DNA from: Psoroptes ovis
Lineage: Eukaryota; Arthropoda; Arachnida; Sarcoptiformes; Psoroptidae
Length of the DNA: 64,000 nucleotides
Assembly: GCA_002943765.1 (NCBI GenBank)
Contig: PQWQ01000044.1
Location: forward strand, 1-64,000
Reading direction: 5' to 3'
Below the pieces are notes generated by a model. That model had not been told where the DNA came from and ran no database searches. It saw only the letters and a program-made list of their open reading frames with translations. Every line of letters begins with the position of its first letter. Position 1 is the first letter of the stretch. Shown piece by piece: positions 38,701 to 52,191 of the stretch. A program made the position numbers and the translations under genes.

Positions 38701-41700
38701 AGGTATATCGCTGATGACAATTTTCGATATATCATATGCTTTGGCGTTGAACGTATGTATAATTGAATCTTTGAAAAATATTTTAAATTCATAATCGCCA
38801 ATGATCGATGTTTGAAATGTGACACGGAAAACATTATCAGATTCTTCGGTTATATGATAATTAATTGCCGTCAATATGGCCATATTTAATATTGATACAG
38901 ATAAATCATCAACCGAAATCGACATATTTTTCACAGTGATTGTAAATGAATTTGTTTGATTAACTTTGAAATTTTCCAATGATTCAATATGAAATGTACC
39001 GGCCCTATTCATTGATTTATTATCCGATTCATTACCATTTTTGACACCATTGGTGATGGATTCCAGATGAAAAGGTGATTGTGGTACGGGTTCACCATTG
39101 AATCGAATATCGATTATTGTTTCAGCTGATTGCGGTTTGAATAAGCATAAATATTTTGTTTCTGTCAATTGTTTGGTGGTGGCTAATGTAGCTCCATTAT
39201 CAATGGTAATCTCTAAATTTCCTTGACCAGCATTATTGGTATCGATTTCAAAGTGGACATCGTGTCCAATCAGGAAATTTTGATCACTTGGAAACACTAC
39301 TTTAACTTGATTACAATCATAAACATTCCATATGAATGGACTATCCGTTACTGGTTGATCATCAATATCAATGAATACTTGATGCTGGCCAACCATGAGC
39401 GGTTTGAATTCTAATTTATATGAATAATCATCATTCAAATTCGATTCGGATGATTTGATACGTTTTAATGTCGCCGATAGTTCTTGTTGCATTGGATCTT
39501 TGACAAAATACGAGAGCTTGCTTACATCACTAATGTTATTAATTTCTAATTGTGCAATTTGGCCTAATTGTGTTCCATAAATTTCTTGATTTTCTTGGTG
39601 CATTATTTCGATTGATTTCGGTTTTCGCGTGATATTAGGGGCCAATAATTTTGCCCGTTCATCAATAGTTGCTCGGTTCATTCGATCATTAAGGTCATTG
39701 ATTAATGTGTTCGATCGAACATTGATTTCGAATGGTGAATTCGGAATTTCTTGTTGATTAAATGTTATATGAATCAAATATTTCCCCACAATCGTTGGTT
39801 TAAACCATACATTATAAACACCGTTTCCACGTTCATCAATTTCGATCGGGACTGGCTGCTGATTATTGGATGAATGTACAACCTGGATGTTTAATTTACC
39901 CCAACCAGCTTCACGTGTATCGATTGAAAATTGAATGTTTTCATCGAGGCTTTCATGAATATCGTTATAATTGACTTTGATTTGATTACTATCGTAAACC
40001 AAACACGGGAACGGACTACCATTGATGTGTTCACCTGAATAAGTGATCGCTATACGCCATTCACCAATTTCATCTGGAATGAAATTCGCTATGATTGAAT
40101 TGTCCTTTTCAATCAATTCACAATTCAATTCACGGTGGGTCGATGATACAGCAATCACTTTGACATCCGAAGAACCAGCTCCATTCGAATTAATCTTATT
40201 TCGATTAAGACAAATTACAAATTAGAATGATTGATTAATGGCGAAATTGACAAAACTTACAACAACTTCGACCAATGAACCAACGGAACATGGTTCAATA
40301 CCAGAAAATATAACATTTGTCAAATCAGGATGAACTTTGATCATCAATGGTTTTGTAGCCAGATTTTCTCGGTAAAAAATTTTCAATTCATGTAATCCAG
40401 GCTCTAATGGTGTAAATTTTCCTTGGCCACCAAATTTATTAACAGTTATTTCGGATGTAACTAATTTGTTGGATGGTGAATGTACTTCCGATCGAACTGA
40501 TTCTAATTCAATATCATTTTCTAAGATTTCAATCTTAAACAATGCTTCTTTCTGTACGAAAACATTATTTAAATTCACTCCAATGATTCGTAATACATCA
40601 TGTTTGCTTGATAAATGATACAGTTTGGTTAGATATGCCATTAAACTTATATATTCAATGTTAGGGTCAGAAAAATGTTTTGCTTTCAGTTGATTCGGTG
40701 GTTCAATACCTAATTTACGGCCACCATCAAATGCTAATGACCAATTATTTTCCCAATATTTTTTATCCGATTTTAGGCTGTGAACATTGGGGATATTTGC
40801 ACCAAGTTTATGCAGTAATCGACAAAATAATATTCCACTATTCCAATCAGTCTAATTGAATTTGAAAAATCAATAATTGACAAATGTTCCAATGAAAAAA
40901 GACCAATGGACTTACAGTTAAATTGGTTATATTACAATCAGGTAACATTTGTTTGGTCCAATTCATTATCAAATTGAAACCTGGACCATTTTCTTTCATA
41001 AAATATGACAAATAAGTAAGGGCAGATTTTTCATCTAAATTTGGATTACATAAATCTTCGGCCATTATAATCATTGGAATATTGAATTCATTTTGAGCAA
41101 TGGTCAGCGCTCTGTGGCAATTTTCCAAGCTGAAAATTTCAAATAATCAAATTAATCATCGATAATCACAAAAAGAATCAAGGCTAACCAATTTTTAGGC
41201 GAAAGTTTGGGCCAATCACTGAAAACGCCTGGCCGACAAAAATCTAATAACGCTGCCAGTGCAATGCCATTATTCCAATCTCGGGTAAAATTTGTTATTT
41301 TCAATTCAGGTAATGCTGATTCAAGCCATGATAGCATTAATTTTTTCGGTGGTGTTGTTGCTTTACCCAATTGATAGCGAGTGATTAATTGCCATAGCAA
41401 ACCGAGGATTAATTTGAGATTACCGGATACGATATCGGCGCTGCCTATTCGGTGTAACGATGTGAAACAACAGGGCAAAAACCCGACAATCAAAGAACGG
41501 TAAATAAATAATCAAAAATGAATGACTTACTAATATTGATTAGCCGTATATGATCGGATGCGATAGCATTCAATGCAATTTGTACATTTTCAATTGATTG
41601 ATGATGTTGATTCAAAATTTTATTATTATTAATTAATGATAATTTTGTTTTATTTAATTGACGTTTTTGTAAACATTCAACCAATGCAATTAGCTTGATA

Positions 41701-41813
41701 CCATTCGACAGATCTGTTTGTAAATTTTTAACACTATGACCACTTGAGCGCAGTTGTTCATTGATCCAAGCGGTAAATGTTTTTTGCTGTATCCAAATTG
41801 ATTGATCATTCAT
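32742..41813 (-). CDS. jbug: Jitterbug-type filamin with three CH domains
   Basis: Seventeen coding exons on the minus strand read as one frame of about 2676 residues: 41813-41531, 41444-41189, 41129-40916, 40851-40261, 40194-37953, 37886-37740, 37664-37578, 37501-37361, 37305-37174, 37107-37072, 37008-34951, 34889-34386, 34321-34175, 34114-34007, 33943-33659, 33595-33269, 33214-32742. Every junction is GT-AG and phases agree. Three calponin-homology domains occupy about residues 1-125, 128-225 and 228-335 (DIVSGNLKLILGLLW; WNNGIALAALLDFC; WNSGILFCRLLHKLG). About 24 filamin Ig repeats follow, marked by GSPF-type motifs such as VPGSPFFVMIFD. Conventional filamins have two CH domains; three is the jitterbug arrangement. 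The protein should crosslink actin and act as a mechanical scaffold in the cytoplasm. An in-frame stop upstream supports the start. Intron 16 (54 bp) is stop-free and in frame. Confidence 0.92.
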
Positions 41814-43974
41814 GTTTGGATGATTAGTATTATCATTTAATTTGTGGTTGCTTGGGATACATTCGTCGAATCAATTATCATCATCATCATAAACATTCGA
41901 TTAATGCACGAAACATTCGAAAAATTAATGAAAAAACATTCGATTAACGGTAAATTCCCATGGATAAAACGTGGATAAATAAGATCATTATGATTCATTA
42001 ATGTTTGTTTAATATTAATTAAGTATATTCACATTGATAAATCAAATAATGTTGAATTAATGATCATAATAAAACATCAAAATATTAAAACATCAACTCA
42101 TATAATTCACAACTATATCAATTATTATTATTATCAAATATATCGAGGTGATTGATCTTCTCTTTTTATTTAAGATGCTGGCATTTTGTTGATATTTTTT
42201 GAAACGTTGAATTTTTGAATTAATGAATCGAATGAATTCACAAATAATTTACAATTTTTCACATAACAAAATTGAATATTTTCTTAAACAAATATATAAA
42301 CGTAAGTAACGTAATAATAAATATGAAAATGATTACGCAAAAACAAGTTGATGTTAATAATTCTTGTTGATCAAAGATGTTTAAATATTATTATTATTGT
42401 TCAATACACATCATTATTATTTCATTTATAAATTATAGATTGGCAAAATTCACATAAAATCAAAATAAATAAATTGCAAAACACACATACACAGCAGACA
42501 CTAACATAACATACCACCACACAAATTGGACAAGTTTTTACCTGATATTTCTCATTATACAATTAATACAAACAAAATAACCAGCAGCAGCAGCAGTAAC
42601 AAACAACAACAACCAGCTTATGAACAATTTTTGTTTTTTGATTACCTGTTGCTTTTTTACTGCTGCATATGATTTCTGCTTACTGTTGCTTGGTTCGACT
42701 GCTGAAAATATTGAAACTGAGCACTTTGCAACTTATTTATTGGTATTTTTGGCAAATTTCTATACACTTTGATCATCGAAATTATCGAATTGTTGTTAGT
42801 GCATGGTGGTTAAATATATTGGCATATACATTGAATTGAAAGATTTTTAAAAATAATTTTCATATGTTTATGAGGGGATGGATACAAATACAATCAATCG
42901 TTGTTCCTTCGGTCTCTTCAATACTTTATATCAAAGTTGAAGGTATAACCTTTACAATATTTGCCTTAAATATTACATGTATTCTCTCAAATATATTCGA
43001 TTTTTAAATTTAGTTTTGGCCAATATTGGCAAAGGGTCATTTAACTTTTAATTTGTTTTCACATCAATTTTTGATGGCCAAGGTATTTTGCCGATGTTTG
43101 AGTGCTGCTTAGCAAAATGTTTATTTTGAATAATTCATTTAGATAACTTAAATATATGAATTACGGTCATTGATTGTGAATCACACATTGATGAAACACA
43201 CACAAAGGAGAATTCGTGAATCAAAGATGCTTAGTGGAAAATTTGAAGACGAATCGCCCGTTATTTTAATTTCAATTTTCAATTGACTTTATTTGGAATT
43301 ATTACAAGGATTTCAAGTTTTAATTCGGAGTTTTAAAATTAATTTTCGTAGTTTTCAAGTTGAATTTAGTAGTTTTGAATGCAATTTTAAACCGTGAAAA
43401 TACGAAATTCAATTTTAAAACCACGAAAATCAATTTTAAAACTCTGAATTAAAACTTGAAATCTTGTATTATTATTTAGATCAACACGTTCTTTGATTGA
43501 GAAGAAAATGAATAAACGTTTTTTTTCAATTAAGAAACAGTTTCATTTATTTTAAGTGAATAAATATTAACATGCGAAGATTCATGTAGAGAAAATCATT
43601 TTGAGGGCGAACAAAATCAACAACAAAAAATAAAGGTCAATTCAATTCATGAAATCCATGTATTTTAATAGACATCACATATGAATGATAATATTTAATG
43701 TTTGTGTAACAAGGCGTAGTTGATTGTTGTCGATTACATAATAATGATAATAATCCAAAAATTGATTGTTAATTAATTTTAATTAGCAGAAAAATAATTC
43801 ATTTATGTTTAAAATTTTGAGTGATGAAAATTCAAAAAAAAAAAAAAACTCATAAACATGCTGCCATCTGGTGTTGTTGTTTTGAGTTGAATTCAATTTT
43901 CAGTGTTTGTTTACGATTTTTTGCCATTTAAATTGTTATTTTGGCTTTTAAATCAATTCAAATATTCATTAATC
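41814..43974. other. Divergent intergenic region between jbug and RABL3
   Basis: About 2.2 kb with no coding region seen. It must carry the promoters of both flanking genes. One long family-2 element lies at 43305-43466. CAG-rich and poly-T/A stretches are present; no clear TATA box could be assigned. Confidence 0.6.
43305..43466. mobile_element. Family-2 inverted-repeat MITE, long form
   Basis: 162 bp from CAAGGATTTCAAG to CTTGAAATCTTG, TA on both sides. It has an extra AGTTTTCAAGTTGAATTTAG subrepeat in each arm relative to the short form. Confidence 0.88.
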
Positions 43975-44835
43975 ATGACAGCTGCCCCGATTTTAAATGA
44001 AAAAATCAAAATATTAGTACTCGGTGATTCAGGTGTTGGCAAGTCATCGCTAGTTCATTTAATATGTCATTCACAAACATTACAACAAACCAGATGGACT
44101 ATTGGTTGTTCGATTGATATAAAAATACATCGTTATAAAGAAGGTACACCCAGTGAGAAGAATTATTTGATTGAATTTTGGGATGTTGGTGGATCACGTT
44201 CACATAGTATTGCTCGGAAGATATTTTTCAATTCATTCCACGGGATAATACTTGTTGAAGATCTAACGAATCGTAAATCGGAATTTAATTTGAAAAATTG
44301 GCTTGGACAAGCAATATTTGGTGTCACCACCACGAATGCTACTGCCGCCAATATGAATAATAGTTTTGATAATTATTGTATCGCTGATAAAGAACGTTAT
44401 TTTAGTAATAGTATATCACAAGCATTGTTCCCAGTGTCGGATGATAATGATTTTGAATATGATTGTGAATCATTTATCGGTCTAAATATACCGATATTGA
44501 TTGTTGCCACCAAACTAGACCTAGTATCATCATCAGGCGCACAATTATCAATGAAAAATGAATTAATTGAGCTGTTACATTGTGATATTATACAATTGAA
44601 TTGTCGTAATAGTAATTCATTACAACCAGGTACAACAAATTCAGTTAAATTAAGCCGATTTTTGGATGTTGTTTGTGATAAACGTTTACAAACATCTTCA
44701 ATGACACAGCTGAGTCCTGTATCACCATCATCATCATCACCAACATCATCAACCGTAATATTTGATAATCAAAATCGAAACTTTCCATATCAAAAACCCA
44801 TAAATTCTTATTATTATTTGAACAAAATGAATTAG
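43975..44835 (+). CDS. RABL3: Rab-like GTPase 3 (RABL3)
   Basis: A single-exon 286-residue small GTPase. The P-loop GDSGVGKSS is at residues 17-25, followed by LVHLICHSQ, WTIGCSIDIKIH, YKEGTP and the G3 motif WDVGG, all characteristic of RABL3. A TKLD motif (G4) comes later, and NSVKLSRFLDVVCDKR matches the RABL3 C-terminal helix. Ordinary Rabs have WDTAGQ and C-terminal cysteines. This protein has WDVGG and ends KPINSYYYLNKMN with no prenylation cysteine, as in RABL3. Upstream in-frame codons give a hydrophobic extension but no earlier ATG, so 43975 is the start. Its stop lies 40 bp from that of UTP15 on the other strand, so the 3' ends probably overlap. A Ser-rich linker near the C terminus is lineage-specific. 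Confidence 0.93.
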   Translation: MTAAPILNEKIKILVLGDSGVGKSSLVHLICHSQTLQQTRWTIGCSIDIKIHRYKEGTPSEKNYLIEFWDVGGSRSHSIARKIFFNSFHGIILVEDLTNRKSEFNLKNWLGQAIFGVTTTNATAANMNNSFDNYCIADKERYFSNSISQALFPVSDDNDFEYDCESFIGLNIPILIVATKLDLVSSSGAQLSMKNELIELLHCDIIQLNCRNSNSLQPGTTNSVKLSRFLDVVCDKRLQTSSMTQLSPVSPSSSSPTSSTVIFDNQNRNFPYQKPINSYYYLNKMN

Positions 44836-44875
44836 TTTAGTTGTTTTGTTTGAATTCAATTCGATTTATTATTTG

Positions 44876-46465
44876 TTATTTAATTTGTGAATTAATTAAA
44901 AATTGTAATTGTCCATCAATTTCACTCATTTGATGTAGCACAGTGATTTCATTGTTTATACATTGATGTAATTTTCGAAATAAGAAACGAATTTGTTTGT
45001 TATTTTTGATATCCATTTCATAAATTCCGACCAATATCAATGATACGTCTAACAATATTCGTTGATAGCGAATATCGGCAAAATTCGCACAAATAAATCG
45101 AATGATACGTTTTAAATCTTTAAAACTGCGGCTGGCCAGCGATTGTTGAATGCCGCTACGTCTAATCAGCTCTTGCATAAAATTGATTACTTTTTCGGGA
45201 TCTGTTTGCCAGTACTGAGTCATGACACGATTCAATGCCATTGAATATTTAAATTTTCTTAATAATTGTTCATGTTTTTCTTGCCGGTACAGCTGTTTCA
45301 AGTCGGCATTTATCTTAATGTTATCCTCATTAATAATAAATGTATTCTTTTTATCGAATTTTAATTTTTTACTTTTTGGTATTGAATGAAATAAGAATTC
45401 ATTGCCGACTTCATTATCACTGCTATACGATGATGAACTAGGTTTATTGGTGGCTGCTGATTTCAGAGCTTTTGATTTTGATGAAACCTTGTTAACCGAT
45501 AAGATACCATTATTGGTGCCGACAGCCAAATATGACCCATTATAATGACAAGTAAGCAATTGTGATGGTTGATAATTGAACGATGTGATTACATTGAAAT
45601 TATAATCAAATATTTTCAAATGGCCATCAATCGATGCTGTTAGAAGGCAGCTATCGTGATTATGTACACATGTTATTGTTTTATGATGGACATTTTCTAA
45701 TGTACGTAATATTTTCCCGGCAACAATATCGAATATTTGTATGGTACAATCACTTGATGATATAATCAATAGATCTCGATTGGTTATTGATTCAACCGAT
45801 TGCTTATGTTTATATTGTTGACATGATTTTTGTGGTTGTCGCGGATCCCATAATTTAACCGTATGATCATACGAGCCTGTTGCATATAGCGATGCATTTT
45901 CAACCAGGCATGATGCACGAATATAATCATCATGAGCTGTTGTTCGATCGACACTGTTGAATTTACAAACAATTTTCTCTTCAATAAAATCCCATAATTT
46001 CACCTGTTTATCATCACCACAAGAAAATATTTGATTCAGACCATGAAAATCGACACGATGTACTGGCGCAGAGTGTTTTTGTTTTTGTTCATTGTTATTA
46101 TCACTGCCAAGTAATCGCAATGGTTTAGATTTTTTCAATTCCCAAATACGAACAACGCCATCATCAGCACCAGTTGCAAATAATTTCTGATTTTCTCTGC
46201 GAAAATTACCACAATAAAGAATTGTATGATTCGGTGATTGATATGTACGTTTCTTTTCGGATGATTCTAAATTATACAGGGATAAATTAGCGGCTGATGT
46301 TGCTAATATTTGATTATATTCATTTATGTCTACATGATTAATGGAATTCAATTCACGATAAACAGTTGCTGGTTGGACATTATTTTTCCAAAATTTTGCC
46401 GATTCAGACAGTGGTTCAATTATGGCCGGTAATGTAGATATTGTTGTTGTTTTGAATGTGGACAT
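44876..46465 (-). CDS. UTP15: U3 snoRNP / small-subunit processome protein UTP15
   Basis: An intronless 529-residue WD40 protein. The N terminus (FWKNN, TVYRELNSINHVD) leads into about seven WD repeats, including DDGVVRIWEL, DDKQVKLWDF and GSYDHTVKLWDPR. The block HHKTITCVHNHDSCLLTASI and the GTNNGILSV segment are typical of UTP15. The C-terminal region, about residues 380-525, is helical (YSMALNRVMTQYW, FMQELIRRSG) and matches the UTP15 C-terminal domain. UTP15 belongs to the t-UTP/UtpA subcomplex in the nucleolus, which promotes pre-rRNA transcription and 18S processing. A TAA in frame four codons upstream fixes the start. It diverges from DCAF1 across 414 bp and converges with RABL3. An Asn/Gln/Lys insertion (SDNNNEQKQKHS) in an early WD repeat is unusual but tolerated. 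Confidence 0.93.
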   Translation of the reverse strand: MSTFKTTTISTLPAIIEPLSESAKFWKNNVQPATVYRELNSINHVDINEYNQILATSAANLSLYNLESSEKKRTYQSPNHTILYCGNFRRENQKLFATGADDGVVRIWELKKSKPLRLLGSDNNNEQKQKHSAPVHRVDFHGLNQIFSCGDDKQVKLWDFIEEKIVCKFNSVDRTTAHDDYIRASCLVENASLYATGSYDHTVKLWDPRQPQKSCQQYKHKQSVESITNRDLLIISSSDCTIQIFDIVAGKILRTLENVHHKTITCVHNHDSCLLTASIDGHLKIFDYNFNVITSFNYQPSQLLTCHYNGSYLAVGTNNGILSVNKVSSKSKALKSAATNKPSSSSYSSDNEVGNEFLFHSIPKSKKLKFDKKNTFIINEDNIKINADLKQLYRQEKHEQLLRKFKYSMALNRVMTQYWQTDPEKVINFMQELIRRSGIQQSLASRSFKDLKRIIRFICANFADIRYQRILLDVSLILVGIYEMDIKNNKQIRFLFRKLHQCINNEITVLHQMSEIDGQLQFLINSQIK

Positions 46466-46879
46466 GATGCTGGTTTAAATCATGAGAAATTTTTCAATTT
46501 AAAATAATCACATTTGTTTACATATGAGAACACGTGAAAAATATGAACAGTGACTACTTGCACCTGGCAAACTATTCTAACCCAATAAGGTTCCCCTCGC
46601 AACATAAAATTACTAATTTTCTGAATGAACAGAAAGAGAGAAATTAAAGAAAAAAATTACAATTTCCATACACATGTGTTTTGGTGTTGCCATTTAATTG
46701 AATGGTGCGCTATTGTGTGCCCACAATATACTTGTGTTGTTTACAATTGAATCAAATTAATTTTTCGCTTGATTTGTTTGAATATTTCGAAACAATTTTA
46801 GTTGATTTAGTGGGTCTTTACTTCGAAATTTCGTCGATAAATTAGTCAAATAGTTTTCCAATTTAAAGCATAGGCAAAA
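46466..46879. promoter_or_regulatory. Divergent promoter region, UTP15 / DCAF1
   Basis: The 414 bp between the two start codons must hold both promoters and 5' untranslated regions. No TATA box stands out. Confidence 0.55.
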
Positions 46880-49800
46880 ATGCTGGAATCAACTGAAACA
46901 CTGACACAATATCTGGAACGATGGACCCAGGATAGTTCGATTACGAATGTTATCGAACAATTGACCAAGTAACGATTCCTTCCATTTATTTTCTATGATT
47001 GATTTTCTGGTTGTTTATTTAATGTAGCATCTCTGAATTGCTGGAAAAAGAGACCGAAATCTATTTGAAAATGGATCCGGATCCATTCGATGATCGCCAT
47101 CCTAGCCGTATAAAGCCATCATGTAGTCTTGGACCATTGTTGAAATCCTTATTCAAAAATGAAGACTTTATGGACAAAGTAATTTTGTTTTATTTTTTAA
47201 TAATTCGATTTGTTTTGTAATCAATTTCATTTATTTCTGATAGCTTGTCACATCATATCTATTGAATCGTGATAATCGTGAACTACAAATTGCTGCCTGT
47301 CGATTAACCATCGATATTTTACCCGGTCTGGAGTTGTCTGGATTTTTCAATATCGAGTCTGTATGTAGTATTATCCTTGATTTTTGCCATTGACACTAAT
47401 TCAAAATGATTTTCGAACAGGTTGCGCTAATAAATCGTTTATTGACACTGGCCAAAGATGAAGATGAACCGCTGCAATCATATGCAACTGGCCTGCTGGC
47501 TGCAGCAATGGAATTACCTGATATTGCTGAACATTTTCAACAACAAAACGCTGAATTGATTCCGATTTTATTGAAAAAACTTCGTTCATTGATTGAAGAG
47601 CGAAGAAAATCGAATGTTTATGAATCATACATTGATAATGACACTAATCATAATGGTCACTCATCAACCATCACTAAAAATTTCGAACCAGCAACCAAAC
47701 GTAGACGTATTTCAAGTCCATCAAATGAATGTTCAAATAGTAGTTGGGCTGAATTGGAAATCTATGTAATTGGTTCATCAAAAGTATATCCACTGACCAA
47801 TGAAATTAGTCAACGTTTTATCATCCAGTATTTGACATCGTTGGGTAGTTATCAAGAATATATTAGTTTCGTTTATGAATTTGATGCCATTTCAATGATA
47901 TTGGAAAATGTTGATCTGGATCGAAATCCTGATGTTCGTTTAGCATTCGAATCATTGAAGGTAATTGAATTAATTACTTTGTTTGTGAATGTTAATTGGA
48001 ATAATCTGTAATTTTCATTTTAATTTATTACAGTATTTAGCCTCATTAATTTGTCATAAAAAAATAGCCTTAGAATTTGTGAACAATGATGGAATACTGA
48101 AAATATTGAGCATTTACAAACAATCATTGGCTGCATGTGGTGTATCCGTATGCTTGAGTAGTATAGCTTATCAAGAAGATGTTATGGAAAAAATATGTTC
48201 ACTACCATGTGAAATACAATATGAATTGGTATCATATACACTATATCTAATCGAACGTTCACATGATTCAAGTCGTAATAATGCAATGATATTCCTTAGT
48301 CTTGCATTTTATTATAAAGAAATCGTTGAATTATTCGATTTCCAAGATGGTTTGAGGAAAATAATTAATGAAATATCAATGATTGATTTATTTTCAAAAG
48401 ATTTATTATACACTGATGATGAATTAGCGGCTAAAAGACAATATGCAAAATATATTTGTATCACAATGAAACGTTATTTCGAAACACATTTAATACTGAA
48501 AGCACAATCATTGATTCAAACATATGGAAAACATGATAATAGCAACCAAAGCTATTTAAGGTTAATGAATATCAATTATCCAGCCAAGAAACCAATCAAA
48601 TGTGATTATGATTTGATCATGGAATATGTGGATGCAATGCTACATTTAGTACCATTACGTTTTCAATGGGAACCGGTAGAAAAATTGATCAAATATGGTG
48701 GCGCCAAGCTGCTGATACAATATATTTCTATGCCATATGAATGGAATTTCAGTGGAAAGTATGTCTCCTTGATTTTTTCTTAAAAATTTGCTTGTGATAT
48801 TCATAATAATTAATTTCTTTGGCTCAATATCTCTCTAGATCTGATGCTGTTCGCAGTGCCCTAGATGTATTGGTCGTTTGTACAGTGATACCGAAATTTC
48901 AGCTGATCCTAACCGAATCGATTCCATTCGATGATAATCATTTTATGGTCGGCATTCGTACCATTTTGACTGCAGCATCCGGTGAATTGAATTACGAACC
49001 TGAATGTCAACGTTCAGCGCTGAATGTAATAATTAATTGTGTTTGTGGTCCAATCAATCGTTCGTTGACGGCAAAAACATCATTAAGCAATGTATCGACG
49101 ACCAAGAAAAAGCTTATACGTTATGGTGAAGATATTTTGAATAAATTATGGAATTGTGTCCGACTAAATAATGGAATAATGATTTTGATTAATTTATTGG
49201 TCACTAAAACACCGTTAAATGATGCTGATTCAATCCGAAAACTTAGCTGTAAAGCCCTATGTGGATTAGCTCGAAGTGAAAATGTTCGACAAGTTATTCG
49301 TAAATTGCCATTGTTTGCCGATGGAAAAATACAAAGTACGTTGATTTCAGTCAAATTAAATTCAAGCCAATTCATTAATCCTCTAATTTCCCCAATTAGC
49401 TTTATTAAAAGAACCGGTACTACAAGATAAACGAGCTGAATATTTGAAATTTTGTAAATATTATATTGAATTAATTGAAAGAATTACGGGGACACCGGTC
49501 GTTCATACAGCAATCGAAACATCGATCGGTAATATTAACAAAGCTGAAGTGATCACACAAACGAAAATTGTTTATAATGAAAAAGAACTATTGAAATTGA
49601 TTCATAATCATTTAATAGCCAAAGGTTTGGAAAAATCAGCACAAATATTGGCCGAAGAAGCTGACCTATCCGATATGGCAATGAATAATCAAATAAAAAA
49701 TTCATTAAAATTCATAACGCCAACTAAATCGATACATCAAAGAGTTGTAAGTTTGTTTAATTACGATATAACAATAGTCTTGACATAATAAACAATTTTT

Positions 49801-51961
49801 CTCAATTCAACAGTCTCGCCAAATTTCATCAGCTACAACACCTTCAACAGCCATAACATCATCAATAAATTCATCGTCTCAAAATTCATCTCTGCAAAAC
49901 TATTCATCCAAATCATCTTTGGACACCAATAATCTTGAAACATCATCATTAAATAATGGTCCAATTTCGATTAAAATTAATCGTTCAAATCGAAATCGTT
50001 TAAGCAGTTGTAATAATGTTCATAATAGATTGATCAATAATACACCGAATAGAAAGGAAAAATACAATTCCGTTCCAAATCCCATACAACAACAAAAGCC
50101 GCAACAATCGAATCAAATATCACTTGATTCAATTGTCATTGAATATCTCCGTAAACAACATGCATCATGTAAAAATCCAATATTAACATGTCCACCGTTC
50201 GATTTGTTCAAACCTCACCGTTGTCCAGAACCACGTGAACGTAATGTTGCACCATATAATATTGCCCAGCGTTTAATACGTAGTCAATATTATCCCCACT
50301 ATGGTGGCCATTATGGTTCGAAAATGAATCGTAAATTTATTTATAGTCGTTTCCGTTCATTTCGTTATATTCGTTGCGTTGAACCGACCTTATTTTTTGA
50401 TTGTGCATTTGCTGTAAGTTAATTATCATTGATTGTAATGATCTATAGTCTTATTTTCTTATTTCATATAGCACAATTCTGATCTGATTTATGCCGGTAA
50501 TGAAAATGGTGAATTACATGTATTCAATTATAATGGTACGATAGAGAATACATTCGATTGTTATGGGACGCCGATATTACATCTTGAACCATCAAGGGTA
50601 TGTATTTCGGTATTTTTTTTGATTTGATGAATTGATCTTTATGGGATTTTTTCGCTTCAAATTAAGGACAATAAATCAATACTGACAACATTTGATCAAC
50701 GAGATTCGGTTCTATGGTCCATTACGGATAATAATTTGGATGAAAAGTAATTGGATTGGATTGAATTGTTTTAATTGATTTGTTTGAACAATTAATTATT
50801 CTATTTTTACCCCAAAAACTTGTAGAATGTCATTTCCAAACGATACATATGTTGAATTCAGTAAGCTGCTACAAGACAAAGTACTGGGTACTTATCATTT
50901 TGCTGCACATGTAAGTGTATTTGATTATTGGAACTAAATTAGAAATCATAATCTTTAATTCTACTCACTTTAAACTATAGTTATATGATTTAAATAGTTC
51001 ACAACTGTTACGAACATTTGAAGATGAAACATTTTCAAATAATTATAGTAAAAATATAGCAACATTTCATCCGGATGATTGTCTAATCCTAAATGATGGT
51101 GTATTATGGGATGTACGTAAAGAATCACCTGTACATAAATTTGATAAATTTAATCAAAAAATTAATGGAGTTTTTCATCCAAGTGGCCACGAAATGATAT
51201 CCAGTTCTGAAATTGTAAGGCTATTGTTTTTATTTGAACAATTACATTTAATTCTATATTCTTCGCTTTAATAGTGGGATCTGCGAACATTTAAATTGTT
51301 GAAAACTGTTGAAGCATTGGCCGATAGTCATGTTAAATTTAATGAACGTGGTGATGTTATATTTGCTCTGTATGATGATGATAATGATGAAAATTTTAGT
51401 GAAAAATCATATCAATCATCGTTTCGTACATTCGATGGCTACGATTATTCATTGATCACAATGATTGATGTCAAACGAACGATCAATTCGTTATCAATCG
51501 ATTCGAATGATCGTTTTGTTGCCATAATTGAAAATGTTATGAATGATCAATATTCAACCGATAGTGTTATACGTGTGTATGAAATTGGCCGTAAACGTGA
51601 TGAAGATGATGAAGATCGAACGGATGATGAAGATGAAGATGATGATGATGCACCGGATGGTGATAGTGATGATGATGATGATGACGATGACGACGATGAT
51701 GAAGATGATGATGATGACATTGATTTGGATGATGATTTCGATTCTGATGATACAACATTTCCTTCGTTGAGTTTTCATTCAGAAGATGATTATGATTTAG
51801 ATGATTATGATTTCGATGATCATGAAGATTCTAATCAAAACAATGATAATGATAATGAGAACAATGGCACAAATAATGACCGTAATCGCCGCAACAATGA
51901 TGACAATGACGACGACGATGATGATGATGATGAAAGTGTTTATTATCAGCTTTCATTGTGA
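46880..51961 (+). CDS. DCAF1: DDB1- and CUL4-associated factor 1 (VprBP / Mahjong)
   Basis: Thirteen coding exons give about 1425 residues: 46880-46968, 47028-47178, 47244-47360, 47421-47960, 48034-48758, 48839-49335, 49400-49746, 49814-50413, 50472-50597, 50667-50746, 50826-50910, 50981-51214, 51275-51961. All are GT-AG with consistent phase. The N-terminal armadillo-like half ends in EPVLQDKRAEYLKFCKY. A LisH motif follows at about 767-796 (LLKLIHNHLIAKGLEKSAQI). The WD40 domain starts near 1020 and contains both WDxR motifs that contact DDB1 (LWDVR, WDLR), then SSFRTFDGYDYSLITMIDVK. The tail from about 1303 is almost pure Asp/Glu, as in human DCAF1. It is the substrate receptor of CUL4-DDB1 ubiquitin ligase, with roles in growth control and cell competition in the nucleus. 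The final exon includes the acidic tail and stop. Confidence 0.94.
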
Positions 51962-52191
51962 TATTTTTTTACCCCCCATTCATTTTGTAATATCAAATTC
52001 TAAATGATCTGACAGAGTTCAAAGTTCATTAATTAATTAATTAATGGATTTATTTAATTGATTTTTATTCATAATTAAAATATAGTCTATTTTTTTCATT
52101 TTTCACTTAAATTTTGAAAAGTTTGATTACCAAAATCAGCGCCACCTGTTTACGAACTGACAATTGAATTGTCTTTTGAATATTCAAATTA

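Noticed and set aside
43903..43974. N-terminal hydrophobic extension of RABL3
   Set aside because: It begins with GTG and has no ATG; RABL3 family proteins start close to the P-loop.
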